Assembly (NCBI GenBank): GCA_002749285.1
Contig: PDPR01000011.1
Location: 1-64,000, forward strand
Source: Maribacter sp.
Lineage (GTDB): Bacteria; Bacteroidota; Bacteroidia; Flavobacteriales; Flavobacteriaceae
DNA: 64,000 bases
Direction: 5' to 3'
The notes under the pieces were generated by a model. It was given only the letters and a program-made list of their open reading frames with translations. It did not search any database and was not told where the DNA came from. The position numbers were made by a program, and so were the translations under genes. Shown one piece after another: positions 19,515-28,435 of the stretch (the first letter of the stretch is position 1; every line of letters begins with the position of its first letter).

Positions 19515-20360
19515 ATGTTACTCATAAATACCAAAAAGGAATTAAAGGACCACCTTTCTTCGTTGAAAGAAAACGATAGCCTAGGGCTCATACCGACCAT
19601 GGGTGCCTTACATATAGGCCATGTGGCCTTGGTCAAACGGGCAGTACAGGAAAATTCCGTTGTGGTAGTGAGTATTTTTGTGAACCCTACGCAGTTCGAC
19701 AATCCTGAAGACCTTGAAAATTACCCACAGACATTAACTACCGATATGGATGTTCTGGGGAAAATAGCAGATCATATCATTGTCTTTGCACCGACCGTAC
19801 AAGAGATGTACGCAGAAAACGTGACATCGACAACATACGATTTCGATGGCTTGGACAAAGTGATGGAAGGGGCTTTTAGGGATGGGCATTTTGATGGTGT
19901 AGGCACCATTGTTGAAGCACTATTGATCCTGGTCAAACCTACAAGGGCCTATTTCGGGGAAAAGGACTACCAACAACTTCAAATCATCAAAAAACTGACT
20001 GAGATCAGGAACATCCCTGTAGAAATAATCGACTGCCCCATAGTGAGGGAAGAAAATGGATTGGCCTTCAGTTCCCGAAATGAAAGACTGACTGAAAACA
20101 CGAGGAAAGAAGCTTCCTTTATCTATAGAACATTAATGGCTGCCAAAAAAAAATTTGGCACGGAAAGTGCTGTATATGTTAAGAATTGGGTGACCGAACA
20201 ATTCAAGAACCACCCAGGGTTGGAGTTGGAATATATACAGATTGCCCAAGCAGACACCTTGAAACCAGTAACAAAAAAACAAAAAAACAAAAAATACAGG
20301 GCATTTATCGCTGTCTATACAGAAGGTGTTCGACTCATAGACAACATAGCCCTTAATTAA
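19515..20360 (+). CDS. panC: Pantothenate synthetase (pantoate-beta-alanine ligase)
   Basis: A 281-residue cytoplasmic enzyme joining pantoate and beta-alanine with ATP. The nucleotidyltransferase HIGH motif is at 33-36 (PTMGALHIGH), FVNPTQFDNPEDLENYP follows, YFGEKDYQQLQII carries the KD-Q segment, and FSSRNERLT is the KMSKS-like loop. Length is normal. It is the first gene of a plus-strand run with panD 13 bases downstream, so both steps that use beta-alanine are coupled. Confidence 0.98.
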   Translation: MLLINTKKELKDHLSSLKENDSLGLIPTMGALHIGHVALVKRAVQENSVVVVSIFVNPTQFDNPEDLENYPQTLTTDMDVLGKIADHIIVFAPTVQEMYAENVTSTTYDFDGLDKVMEGAFRDGHFDGVGTIVEALLILVKPTRAYFGEKDYQQLQIIKKLTEIRNIPVEIIDCPIVREENGLAFSSRNERLTENTRKEASFIYRTLMAAKKKFGTESAVYVKNWVTEQFKNHPGLELEYIQIAQADTLKPVTKKQKNKKYRAFIAVYTEGVRLIDNIALN

Positions 20361-20373
20361 CTAATTTTATCCC

Positions 20374-20724
20374 ATGCAAATAGAAGTCGTGAAATCCAAA
20401 ATACATCGCGTAAAAGTCACCGATGCAAACCTTAACTATATCGGCAGTATTACCATTGACGAGGATTTGATGGATGCTGCGAACATTATACAAGGTGAGA
20501 AAGTGCAGATCGTGAACAACAATAATGGCGAAAGATTGGAGACCTATGCCATTCCCGGGCCAAGGAACAGTGGTGAACTTACCTTGAACGGTGCGGCAGC
20601 GCGTAAAGTAGCTGTTGGTGATATATTGATATTGATCACCTATGCCAGAATGGATATCGAGGAGGCCAAGAAATTCAAGCCAGCCTTGATTTTCCCAAAT
20701 GAAGAGACAAACCTGTTAAACTGA
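20374..20724 (+). CDS. panD: Aspartate 1-decarboxylase
   Basis: A 116-residue pyruvoyl-dependent enzyme that makes beta-alanine from aspartate for PanC. The self-cleavage site Gly24-Ser25 is intact in NYIGSITID, giving the beta chain and the pyruvoyl alpha chain. The active-site tyrosine and lysine region [16 protein letters not shown] is normal. It sits between panC and the UPF0104 gene in a tight operon. Confidence 0.98.
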   Translation: MQIEVVKSKIHRVKVTDANLNYIGSITIDEDLMDAANIIQGEKVQIVNNNNGERLETYAIPGPRNSGELTLNGAAARKVAVGDILILITYARMDIEEAKKFKPALIFPNEETNLLN

Positions 20725-20728
20725 TTCC

Positions 20729-21694
20729 TTGGCAGCATCCGTAAAGAAAAGCTTAAAAACCATACTCCCAATCGCATTGGGAGTTTTTTTGGTCTGGTAC
20801 TGGTACAATTCGACCTCAGAGGCAGATCGGGAACAGATCATCCATCACATTAAGGAAGCCGATTTGCTTTGGGTAGGGCTTTCGGTTCTCATGGGGGTCA
20901 TCGCTTATGTCTCAAGGGCCATCCGTTGGAACTATCTGCTAAAACCTTTGGGATACCAACCAAAATTGAGTAATAATCTCTTGATTATACTAATTTCCTA
21001 TTTTGTGAATTTGGGCATACCCAGATCTGGGGAAATACTACGGGCAACAGCCTTAACCACTTATGAGGGTGTTCCTTTTGAAAAAGGATTCGGCACCATT
21101 GTCACCGAAAGGGTAATAGACCTGATCATGCTCTTGTCCATAATCACGACTACGCTAATTCTACAGACGGATATAATCGTTGATTTTTTAAGGAATAAAG
21201 GATTCGATTATACTAAAATCATTTTATTGTTCTCTGCAGGGACCACTGCTGTCCTGGTTTTCTTCCTTTTCATAAAAAAGTCATCCCATAGCCTGGCCGT
21301 AAAGATCAAAAAATTGGTAAAAGGACTTCTAGATGGGGTTCTGAGTATTTTTAAAATGAAGGATAAATGGCCTTTTGTGTTTCATACCCTGATCATTTGG
21401 GGGTGCTATGTTGGTATGTTCGTGGTTGTCAAGAACACCATTCCCGAAACCTCCTTTTTGACCATAAGTCAACTCTTGGTCGCTTTTGTGGCCGGAGCTT
21501 TTGCCATAACCACCACCAATGGAGGGGTAGGCCTATACCCCATTGCCGTAAGCAAGGCATTGGCCATCTTTGGTATTACTTCCGTGTCGGGAGATTCCTT
21601 CGGATGGATCATGTGGATATCACAAACGGTCGTTGTAGTTGTTTTCGGGGCAATATCTTTTCTATTATTGCCGTTATTGAACAGGAACCGGTAA
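20729..21694 (+). CDS. Lysylphosphatidylglycerol synthase TM-domain / UPF0104 membrane protein
   Basis: A 321-residue inner-membrane protein with about eight hydrophobic segments and the UPF0104 pattern SRAIRWNYLLKPLGY, NLGIPRSGEILRATAL, and ITTTNGGVGLYPIAVS. The family is the flippase-like membrane part of MprF, without the aminoacyltransferase domain, and probably moves a lipid. The start appears to be a TTG at 20729, four bases after the panD stop codon, because the next in-frame ATG falls well inside the first conserved block; translational coupling is likely. Confidence 0.85.
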   Translation: MAASVKKSLKTILPIALGVFLVWYWYNSTSEADREQIIHHIKEADLLWVGLSVLMGVIAYVSRAIRWNYLLKPLGYQPKLSNNLLIILISYFVNLGIPRSGEILRATALTTYEGVPFEKGFGTIVTERVIDLIMLLSIITTTLILQTDIIVDFLRNKGFDYTKIILLFSAGTTAVLVFFLFIKKSSHSLAVKIKKLVKGLLDGVLSIFKMKDKWPFVFHTLIIWGCYVGMFVVVKNTIPETSFLTISQLLVAFVAGAFAITTTNGGVGLYPIAVSKALAIFGITSVSGDSFGWIMWISQTVVVVVFGAISFLLLPLLNRNR

Positions 21695-21722
21695 GCCCCC
21701 TGAATTACCTAAAAGCTGTTTT

Positions 21723-22865
21723 ATGCAACGTTTACTCGTACTTTTTGCCTTTCTTGTATGTTATGGTACCAATGCCCAAATAACCACAGAGATATTCGAA
21801 TCGTTCAAACTTCAGGAAAGAAGGGATGTCAGTTATTATTTTCCCGAGGAATTTGACAAAGACAAAAAACACCCCCTTATAGTTGTTTTAGACGCTGATT
21901 ACCTTTTTGAACAGGTTGTGGCGACAGCAAAATATTATAGCAAATTCCATGGCATGCCAGAATCCATCATTGTCGGCATCCACCAAAGCGAGGAAAGCAT
22001 CCGCTTGGATGATTGCGCTTTTGACAAGCACACTGGCCTACCCGCTGAAAAGGGAAACAGATTTTTTGAGTTTCTGGGAATGGAGATCATACCATATCTT
22101 GACTTGAATTACAATGCGGCCCCGTTTAAAATGGTCGTTGGATATGATATTACGGGAAATTTCGAAAACTACTGGCTGTTCAAGGAAAATTCACTTTTTG
22201 ATGCCTATATAAATATTTCACCCACATTGGCACCGGATATGGAAACAAACGTTCCCATGCGATTGGAAGCCTTGGACCAACAGATTTTCTATCAACTGAT
22301 CGTTGAGGGTGAAAAAAACAAAAACACCCAAAGGATCATGGCAATGGACAAGGCAATCAAGGCCATTGACAAAGAAACATTGCACTACTATTTTGACGAG
22401 TACCCAGATGCCAACCACTTATCCGTGGTTACGTATGGACTTGGGAAAGCCTTTGACAACATTTTTGGCATGTTCAGGCCCATTAGCCCCAAAGAATACA
22501 GAACACAGATATTGACCTCGGAAGAACCGGTCTTCAACTATCTGGAAAACAAATACAATAGTATCGAAAACCTATTCGGGGTAAGAAAACCTGTTGACCT
22601 CAATGATATAATGGCCATCTATGCCGGTACCAGGAAAAAAGAAGATGTGGAATCGCTAAAACCTTTGTCGGATCTATGTAAGGAAGAGTTTCCGGACACC
22701 ATGTTGGGTTTTTATTTTGAAGGGGAATACTATGAGCAATTGGGCGAGCCCAAGAAAGCACTACGCACTTTTGAAAAGGCCTTTGGCATGGAGGAAATCG
22801 ATTTTCTTACCAAAGAAATGGCCCTGGAAAAGATCGATGCACTGAAAGCTGATTTTGGATATTGA
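21723..22865 (+). CDS. Exported esterase-fold (alpha/beta hydrolase) protein with altered nucleophile elbow
   Basis: A 380-residue protein with signal peptide MQRLLVLFAFLVCYGTNAQ and an esterase-D-like alpha/beta-hydrolase domain: the strand KHPLIVVLDADYLFEQ, the ESIIVGIHQSEES segment, the elbow region, then DAYINISPTLAPDM and a later DANHLSVV, the likely catalytic histidine. The elbow, normally G-x-S-x-G, reads G140-Y-D142-I-T, so the serine is an aspartate. The C-terminal 90 residues resemble a TPR-like helical tail (GEYYEQLGEPKKALRTFEKA). It may be a binding protein or use another nucleophile. It overlaps no neighbour and sits between the UPF0104 gene and radA. Confidence 0.8.
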   Translation: MQRLLVLFAFLVCYGTNAQITTEIFESFKLQERRDVSYYFPEEFDKDKKHPLIVVLDADYLFEQVVATAKYYSKFHGMPESIIVGIHQSEESIRLDDCAFDKHTGLPAEKGNRFFEFLGMEIIPYLDLNYNAAPFKMVVGYDITGNFENYWLFKENSLFDAYINISPTLAPDMETNVPMRLEALDQQIFYQLIVEGEKNKNTQRIMAMDKAIKAIDKETLHYYFDEYPDANHLSVVTYGLGKAFDNIFGMFRPISPKEYRTQILTSEEPVFNYLENKYNSIENLFGVRKPVDLNDIMAIYAGTRKKEDVESLKPLSDLCKEEFPDTMLGFYFEGEYYEQLGEPKKALRTFEKAFGMEEIDFLTKEMALEKIDALKADFGY

Positions 22866-22938
22866 AAATCCCAACCTGAAAAGCCCAAAACCCTTAATTT
22901 TTTAAAACTTTGCTTTATCTTTAGCCAAAACCGAGGTA

Positions 22939-24300
22939 ATGGCCAAGACCAAAACTGCTTTTTTTTGTCAAAATTGTGGCACCCAATATGCTAAATGGGT
23001 AGGACAATGCACCGCCTGTAAGGAATGGAACACCGTTGTGGAGGAAGTTGTCCAAAAAGAAGACAAAAAGAGCTGGAAAACACCTTCGAATACTTCAAAA
23101 AAGGCCACAAGACCACTACGGATCAATGAGATTAGCATCGACAAGGAGTTAAGGTTAAATACCTATGACCTGGAATTCAATAGGGTCTTGGGTGGCGGAC
23201 TCGTCCCCGGATCCCTGGTCTTGTTGGGAGGGGAACCTGGTGTGGGCAAGAGTACACTGCTACTCCAAATCTCCCTGAAGCTGCCCTATAGAACATTGTA
23301 TGTTTCCGGGGAGGAAAGCCAAAAACAAATTAAGATGCGGGCTGACCGCATTCGGCCCAATAGTGAGAATTGCTATATTCTTACGGAAACAAAAACCCAG
23401 AATATCTTTCAACAGATCGAAACCATGGAGGCCGATATCGTGGTCATAGATTCGATACAGACATTACACTCCGATTATATTGAATCAGCAGCCGGAAGCA
23501 TTTCACAAATCAGGGAATGTACCGCGGAACTCATTAAATTCGCCAAGGAAACCAATACCCCCGTGATATTGATCGGCCACATAACAAAGGACGGATCCAT
23601 TGCAGGCCCCAAGATCCTTGAGCACATGGTCGATACCGTACTACAGTTTGAGGGTGACCGCAACTATGTGTATCGTATTCTCAGGGCCCTCAAAAACCGT
23701 TTTGGATCAACCGCGGAACTCGGCATCTACGAAATGCAGGGTAGTGGCCTCCGTGAAGTGAACAACCCTTCCGAAATCCTGATTTCAAAAAATGACGAAG
23801 GTCTAAGCGGCACTGCCATAGCCTCTACGATCGAAGGTATGCGGCCCCTGATGATCGAAATACAATCTTTGGTAAGTACCGCTGTTTACGGTACGCCCCA
23901 ACGATCGACTACGGGTTACAATGCCAAAAGGTTGAATATGTTATTGGCTGTACTAGAAAAACGGGCGGGATTCAAATTAGGGGCCAAGGATGTTTTTTTG
24001 AATATAACGGGAGGTATCTCGGTCGATGACCCGGCCATAGATCTCGCTGTTATCGCGGCTGTTCTTTCGAGCAATTCCGATATTCCTGTCGAAAAGGGAA
24101 TCTGTTTTGCGGCCGAAGTTGGTCTGGCAGGGGAAATAAGACCCGTACAACGGATAGAACAACGTATACTTGAAGCAGAAAAATTAGGCTTTGACACTAT
24201 TTATGTTTCCAAGAACAATAAGATCGGTCTCAAGGACCCTAAAATCAAGATCGAGCTTGTCGCCCGGATAGAGGATGTGGCCAGCGATCTTTTTGATTAG
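22939..24300 (+). CDS. radA: DNA repair protein RadA
   Basis: A 453-residue RecA-like ATPase that drives branch migration in recombination. An N-terminal C4 zinc finger (C10, C13, C24, C27) is followed by Walker A GGEPGVGKST at 97-106, the RadA-specific KNRFGS motif within ALKNRFGSTAELGIYEM, and a C-terminal Lon-like domain (NITGGISVDDPAIDLAVIAA). Length and motifs are complete. Its stop codon overlaps the end of a tiny antisense ORF by four bases. Confidence 0.98.
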   Translation: MAKTKTAFFCQNCGTQYAKWVGQCTACKEWNTVVEEVVQKEDKKSWKTPSNTSKKATRPLRINEISIDKELRLNTYDLEFNRVLGGGLVPGSLVLLGGEPGVGKSTLLLQISLKLPYRTLYVSGEESQKQIKMRADRIRPNSENCYILTETKTQNIFQQIETMEADIVVIDSIQTLHSDYIESAAGSISQIRECTAELIKFAKETNTPVILIGHITKDGSIAGPKILEHMVDTVLQFEGDRNYVYRILRALKNRFGSTAELGIYEMQGSGLREVNNPSEILISKNDEGLSGTAIASTIEGMRPLMIEIQSLVSTAVYGTPQRSTTGYNAKRLNMLLAVLEKRAGFKLGAKDVFLNITGGISVDDPAIDLAVIAAVLSSNSDIPVEKGICFAAEVGLAGEIRPVQRIEQRILEAEKLGFDTIYVSKNNKIGLKDPKIKIELVARIEDVASDLFD

Positions 24301-24395
24301 CGTTTGCCCCGCATTATCCTTGCAAACACGAGGATGATCACTATTACTACAACAATCAGGACAAACTGTCCGAAACCCACTTTCAAAAAATACAT
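24297..24395 (-). CDS. Predicted 32-residue single-pass membrane protein
   Basis: A minus-strand ORF encodes 32 residues: MYFLKVGFGQ, a strongly hydrophobic run VLIVVVIVIILVFA, and a basic tail RIMRGKR, the N-out/C-in pattern of a small membrane protein. A good Shine-Dalgarno sequence (AAAGGA) lies five bases before the ATG, which is rare in this window and favours real translation. It converges on radA with a 4-base overlap and lies downstream of exonuclease III on the same strand. I do not recognise a family; it is too short to be sure. Confidence 0.45.
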   Translation of the reverse strand: MYFLKVGFGQFVLIVVVIVIILVFARIMRGKR

Positions 24396-24569
24396 ATTCC
24401 TTTATTTATAAGAGAGGATGACCCCCGTTTATCTTATTTTACCCTTACGAATCAAATTGCGTGACGTTTCCAAAACATAACGGAAGTTGCCTTCCCAATA
24501 ATCAGTAACACCATACCCATCCATACCCTATTCCATTCTCCAAAAACAATCTGTATTACATACCTGTGT

Positions 24570-25331
24570 TTATTCCAATTCGACCATAATTGGGCAATGG
24601 TCACTATGTTTGGCATCGGATAGGATAACCGAACGCTTCAACCTTTCCCCCAAAGGTTCGCTCACCATCCCATAATCCAACCGCCAACCTTTATTATTGT
24701 TTCTGGCATTGGCACGGTAGCTCCACCAAGTATAATTATGTGGCTCTTTATTAAAGTGCCTAAAACTATCTATGAACCCACTTTTAATGAAGTTCCCTAT
24801 CCATTCCCTTTCCTCTGGCAAAAACCCGGAGACATTCTTGTTACGGACAGGGTCATGGATATCTATGGCCTGATGGCAAATATTATAATCACCCAAGATG
24901 ATCAAATTGGGGTATTTCTTCCGTAGATCATCAACGTATTTCTGAAATTCGGCCATATAGCCCAACTTGAACCCTAACCGATCCATATTTGTCCCCGATG
25001 GTAAATAAAGGCTCATAATGGACACCCCATTAAAATCGGCCCTTAGGTTTCTTCCCTCAAAATCCATAGATTCGATACCTGTTCCGTACTCGACCTGTTC
25101 CGGTTTGCCTTTGCTTAAGATCGCGACCCCACTATAGCCTTTTTTCTGTGCGCTAAACCAATAATTATGCGAATACCCAGCTTCCTCGAACAACGAAAGA
25201 TCCAATTGTTCTTTCATGGCCTTGATCTCCTGAAGGCATATTACATCTGGGCCAGCAGCTTTTAACCAGTCCAAAAAACCTTTCTTCATAGCGGCACGGA
25301 TACCATTTACATTATAAGATGCTATTTTCAC
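24570..25331 (-). CDS. xth: Exodeoxyribonuclease III
   Basis: A 253-residue EEP-family AP endonuclease and 3'-5' exonuclease for base-excision repair. Motifs are present in order: MKIASYNVNGIRAA (Asn7 region), DVICLQEIKAM (metal-binding Glu), YSGVAILSK, LPSGTN, ILGDYNICH (Asp-Asn pair), WWSYRANARNNNKGWRLDY, and the C-terminal SDHCPIMVELE (Asp-His). Length is typical. It is on the opposite strand to radA, facing it across about 270 bases. Confidence 0.96.
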   Translation of the reverse strand: MKIASYNVNGIRAAMKKGFLDWLKAAGPDVICLQEIKAMKEQLDLSLFEEAGYSHNYWFSAQKKGYSGVAILSKGKPEQVEYGTGIESMDFEGRNLRADFNGVSIMSLYLPSGTNMDRLGFKLGYMAEFQKYVDDLRKKYPNLIILGDYNICHQAIDIHDPVRNKNVSGFLPEEREWIGNFIKSGFIDSFRHFNKEPHNYTWWSYRANARNNNKGWRLDYGMVSEPLGERLKRSVILSDAKHSDHCPIMVELE

Positions 25332-25496
25332 TTCTTTGAATTTTGCTTAAAAATAATGAATGTTTTTTGTTCAATGGCCCACTATGCCACTTATCTAAAA
25401 TTCCTTGGCCAATCAGTCTTAATTCGATAATAGGTTCTATTTTTACTTCTTTGGAACAGGATTTGATTCGTTCTTGGAAGATAAATACATTGCCAA

Positions 25497-26015
25497 ATGA
25501 AAAATCTATATGTTATGATCGCATTGTTGGGAACAGGAATATTAAGTGCGCAGGCCTATCCTAGATTCACCAACAACAATGAACTGAAGTTCAATATCGG
25601 CCTGTTCCTGGCCAATAGCACGGTGGAAGGTTCCTACGAATATTTTATCAATGAGGACACGAGTATCGGTGGAACCCTATATTTCGATAATAATGCAACC
25701 GATTACAATGGGAATTTTGGAATGGGAGCCAACCTAAGGGCCTATTTTGGTTATATGCCAAGGAGTGGTTTCTTTGCCGAGGCTTTTGGACTTTACTATA
25801 CCGGAGAGGACAAGATACCGGATAATGACCTTGGAGTCCGCAACAATGATTATAATACTACGGCACTTGGTTTGGGGGCTGGCAACAAATGGGTGACCCA
25901 AAGTGGGAAGTTTAGCCTGGAGATAAACGCAGGTATAGGCAGAAATATCAATCCCGAGGATTTTCAGGATACTTTTATGTTCCGTGCCGGCCTGTCAATA
26001 GGCTTCCGTTTTTAG
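25497..26015 (+). CDS. Small outer-membrane beta-barrel protein
   Basis: A 172-residue protein with a signal peptide (MKNLYVMIALLGTGILSAQA) and an eight-strand-barrel pattern of alternating residues: LKFNIGLFLANSTVEGSYEY, TSIGGTLYF, GANLRAYFGY, GFFAEAFGLYY, FSLEINAGIGRNI, and the C-terminal FRAGLSIGFRF ending in phenylalanine, the usual BAM signal. It resembles DUF3575-like porins. The function is unknown. It is monocistronic. Confidence 0.75.
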   Translation: MKNLYVMIALLGTGILSAQAYPRFTNNNELKFNIGLFLANSTVEGSYEYFINEDTSIGGTLYFDNNATDYNGNFGMGANLRAYFGYMPRSGFFAEAFGLYYTGEDKIPDNDLGVRNNDYNTTALGLGAGNKWVTQSGKFSLEINAGIGRNINPEDFQDTFMFRAGLSIGFRF

Positions 26016-26103
26016 ATTGATGATGGATATCCCGGCACAACGGTCGGTCAAAATGGTACCATCCCTTCTTCCAAGATAAGGAAAGGAGACAAAGAAATTT
26101 GCC

Positions 26104-26994
26104 TTAATCCCCATCTTCGAACTTGGTGTCCGCCATTTTGGCATCCCCTGTGAATTCGAACATAGGAATTGGTTTATGGTCAAAATATCGGGGTTTTTCC
26201 CCTACATCAAAAATGGCATAATCCACTTCCTTTCCTGATTTTTCAAATACGATATCCATTCCCAGATCGTTGTTCTGTAATTGCAACAACCTTAATTTCG
26301 GCAATGAAAGAATATTGTTCGGAACGAATCCGGTTAATCGGTTTTCTAAAAGTACTAGACGGTTAAGGTTTAAAAGTTTTCCTATATTCTCCGGGATTTC
26401 ACCCTCGATCTTATTATACCCCAGCTCCAGAACCTCCAATTGCGTTAAGTTACCAATGGAATCCGGTATCTCCCCTTCTAATCCATTACTCGATAATACA
26501 ATGGATTTAATATTTAGTAATTTGCCCATGCTTGAGGGCAACGGGCCTGAAAGGTCATTATCAAACAATTCAAGAACCTCCAAAGATCGCAAATCCCCGA
26601 TATTCCCAGGTATGGTTCCCGTCAATGAATTTTTACCCATCCTTAGTACCTTTAAGTATTTTAAAGTGGTTATCCCCACAGGGATTTCCCCACCCAGTTG
26701 GTTGAAAGCAACATTCAGCTCCCTTAACTTCCCTAGCTTACAAATGGAATTAGGCAATTGACCTACTAGATTATTATTGAACAGGTCAATACCAACAATA
26801 TGGCCATCTTCAACCTTAATTCCATACCATTTGGCAATGGGCTCATTCAATGGCCAAGAATTCGACCAATTTTCCCCATGGGTATTGTTGAACAGCTCTA
26901 TAAGTACTTCCTTCTCTGACTGTGGTATCTTGGCATATATAGATAGAGAGAACAAAATGAGGATAAAAGGACAAAATATTTTTTTTGCGATCAT
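26104..26994 (-). CDS. Secreted leucine-rich-repeat protein, plant-type repeats
   Basis: A 296-residue exported protein: signal peptide about 1-21, a plant-like capping segment (LIELFNNTHGENWSNSWPLN), then about seven 23-24-residue repeats of the form LxxLxxLxLxxNxLxGxIP, for example LKVLRMGKNSLTGTIPGNIG and LEVLELFDNDLSGPLPSSMG. The G-x-(I/L)-P signature is the plant-specific LRR subtype. A non-repeat C-terminal tail (about 255-296) ends the protein. Such proteins act in binding or adhesion; no anchor or sorting domain was seen. The sequence alone does not show the partner. Confidence 0.88.
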   Translation of the reverse strand: MIAKKIFCPFILILFSLSIYAKIPQSEKEVLIELFNNTHGENWSNSWPLNEPIAKWYGIKVEDGHIVGIDLFNNNLVGQLPNSICKLGKLRELNVAFNQLGGEIPVGITTLKYLKVLRMGKNSLTGTIPGNIGDLRSLEVLELFDNDLSGPLPSSMGKLLNIKSIVLSSNGLEGEIPDSIGNLTQLEVLELGYNKIEGEIPENIGKLLNLNRLVLLENRLTGFVPNNILSLPKLRLLQLQNNDLGMDIVFEKSGKEVDYAIFDVGEKPRYFDHKPIPMFEFTGDAKMADTKFEDGD

Positions 26995-27350
26995 GTCTTA
27001 TATACTATTGGATATTAAGTATTCCACCTCGTTTTTCCACCCTTACAAGGCTCTAGAATAGAGGGCTCTTCTGGGTAAACGTATTTAAACCTATTATTGT
27101 TGTGAAAGACAACATAATTATTACGCTTTATCCTATGTAAACCACAGGAGTCTTATTATTCAGATATTTATTGCCTTTAAAGTTGGCCCATTTATAATCA
27201 GAGTGCATTTTTGTTATCATTACATCCTTTGATCTGTTATCCTGAACCTATGGGTCTTTGTGGTCCCTTACCAAAAACCATAGCTGATAGGAATTCTTCC
27301 CTTAAAAAGTATTGGTTAACTTAGTACAATAGATTTACAATATCAAAACA
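26995..27350. other. Divergent intergenic region, no gene
   Basis: This 356-base stretch separates divergent genes. I see a small hairpin, TGTTGT-GAAAG-ACAACA (27098-27114), and a possible promoter for the downstream lipoprotein (TTGG at 27312, TAGATTTA at 27330-27337), with no credible ORF. Confidence 0.4.
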
Positions 27351-28349
27351 ATGACCTTAAAAACCAAACATCTGTTTTTCTGGATCTATATCTGGTCAAT
27401 ACTTTCAATATCCGCCTGCACCAGTAATAGATCTTTGGTTATCCCCCCAAAGGATGGGAACAGGGCAATGCCCCAAGTGTTGAAAAAATCAGGTGGGTCA
27501 AGTGGTATGGAGCAAATAGGTGATTGCTCGTATTTAGCCGTTTATGATGTGAAGAGGAATTCCAAAGGTGTCCGCCTGGCCCTCATAAAGGTAAGGGAGG
27601 ATTCTTTATCCGTTGCACCAATACAAATAGATACTTGGGACAAAAAAGGTATATCAAGCGATTTGGAAAGTATCTGTGCCATCCCTGACAAGGATAACGA
27701 ATACTTAATTGCCGAATCTGGAAATTGGCAAGGCAAACTAGGTCGTATCTTCCATATTAAGGTCGATACCTTGGAATTGTCCGCCAATGTTTTAGGCAGC
27801 GTTAAAATCCCAATGCTCTATAGAAACGACTTTGATCTTACCGGGGACCAATATGAGGCAATTAGCTGTCTGCCGTATGGCAAAAACAAAAGAATAGTGA
27901 TTTTGGGCAAACGGGGAGGGTCGAAAAAAACCCCCAATGGTATTGTGCGATGGGGTGTTTTGAACATTCAGGAACATTCCTTCAAAATGGATGGGGAAGG
28001 CATAATAGGTATTCCTGTCAACGTTCCTGGCAATTGGACCAATACAGCGACCAAAAGAAGCATTACCGATTTTCATCTTGACCAAGAAGGAATTATATGG
28101 GCCTCGGCATCAGAGGATCTTGGGGATACGGGTCCTTTTTATTCCATTATCTATAAACTGGGGCGAACCAATCCCCTCGACAAGGAAAAGCCTTTCACCA
28201 TTTTCAAGGATATAAACATTGCAAAGGATGTCAACGGGTTTAAGATAGAAGCTCTATCGGGGCCTTGTAAAAACATTTTGGGCACCCATTCTTTTGGTAC
28301 CGAAGATGAGATCTATGGTGGGGTATGGCGTCCGATATATATCGAATAA
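27351..28349 (+). CDS. Lipoprotein resembling the esterase-like activity of phytase family
   Basis: A 332-residue exported lipoprotein with lipobox SISAC (C23). The DLESICAIPDKDNEYLIAES segment near 100-120 and KIEALSGPC near the C-terminus are the paired D/K-x-E-(S/A)-(I/L) elements seen in the 'esterase-like activity of phytase' beta-propeller family, in which acidic residues may bind metal. Blades such as GRIFHIKVDTLEL and IIWASASEDLG support a propeller. Phosphate-ester hydrolysis is only inferred. The neighbouring genes are unrelated. Confidence 0.6.
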   Translation: MTLKTKHLFFWIYIWSILSISACTSNRSLVIPPKDGNRAMPQVLKKSGGSSGMEQIGDCSYLAVYDVKRNSKGVRLALIKVREDSLSVAPIQIDTWDKKGISSDLESICAIPDKDNEYLIAESGNWQGKLGRIFHIKVDTLELSANVLGSVKIPMLYRNDFDLTGDQYEAISCLPYGKNKRIVILGKRGGSKKTPNGIVRWGVLNIQEHSFKMDGEGIIGIPVNVPGNWTNTATKRSITDFHLDQEGIIWASASEDLGDTGPFYSIIYKLGRTNPLDKEKPFTIFKDINIAKDVNGFKIEALSGPCKNILGTHSFGTEDEIYGGVWRPIYIE

Positions 28350-28435
28350 ATCGACCATTAATGACCAAACCCTAAATTACGGTCAGGACAATTCCCTACA
28401 AATAGCTACTTGCCCTTGAACAAGACAAAGAACAG

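Noticed and set aside
26270..26761. 163-codon plus-strand frame
   Set aside because: Antisense to the LRR protein gene; the repeats produce long open reverse frames.
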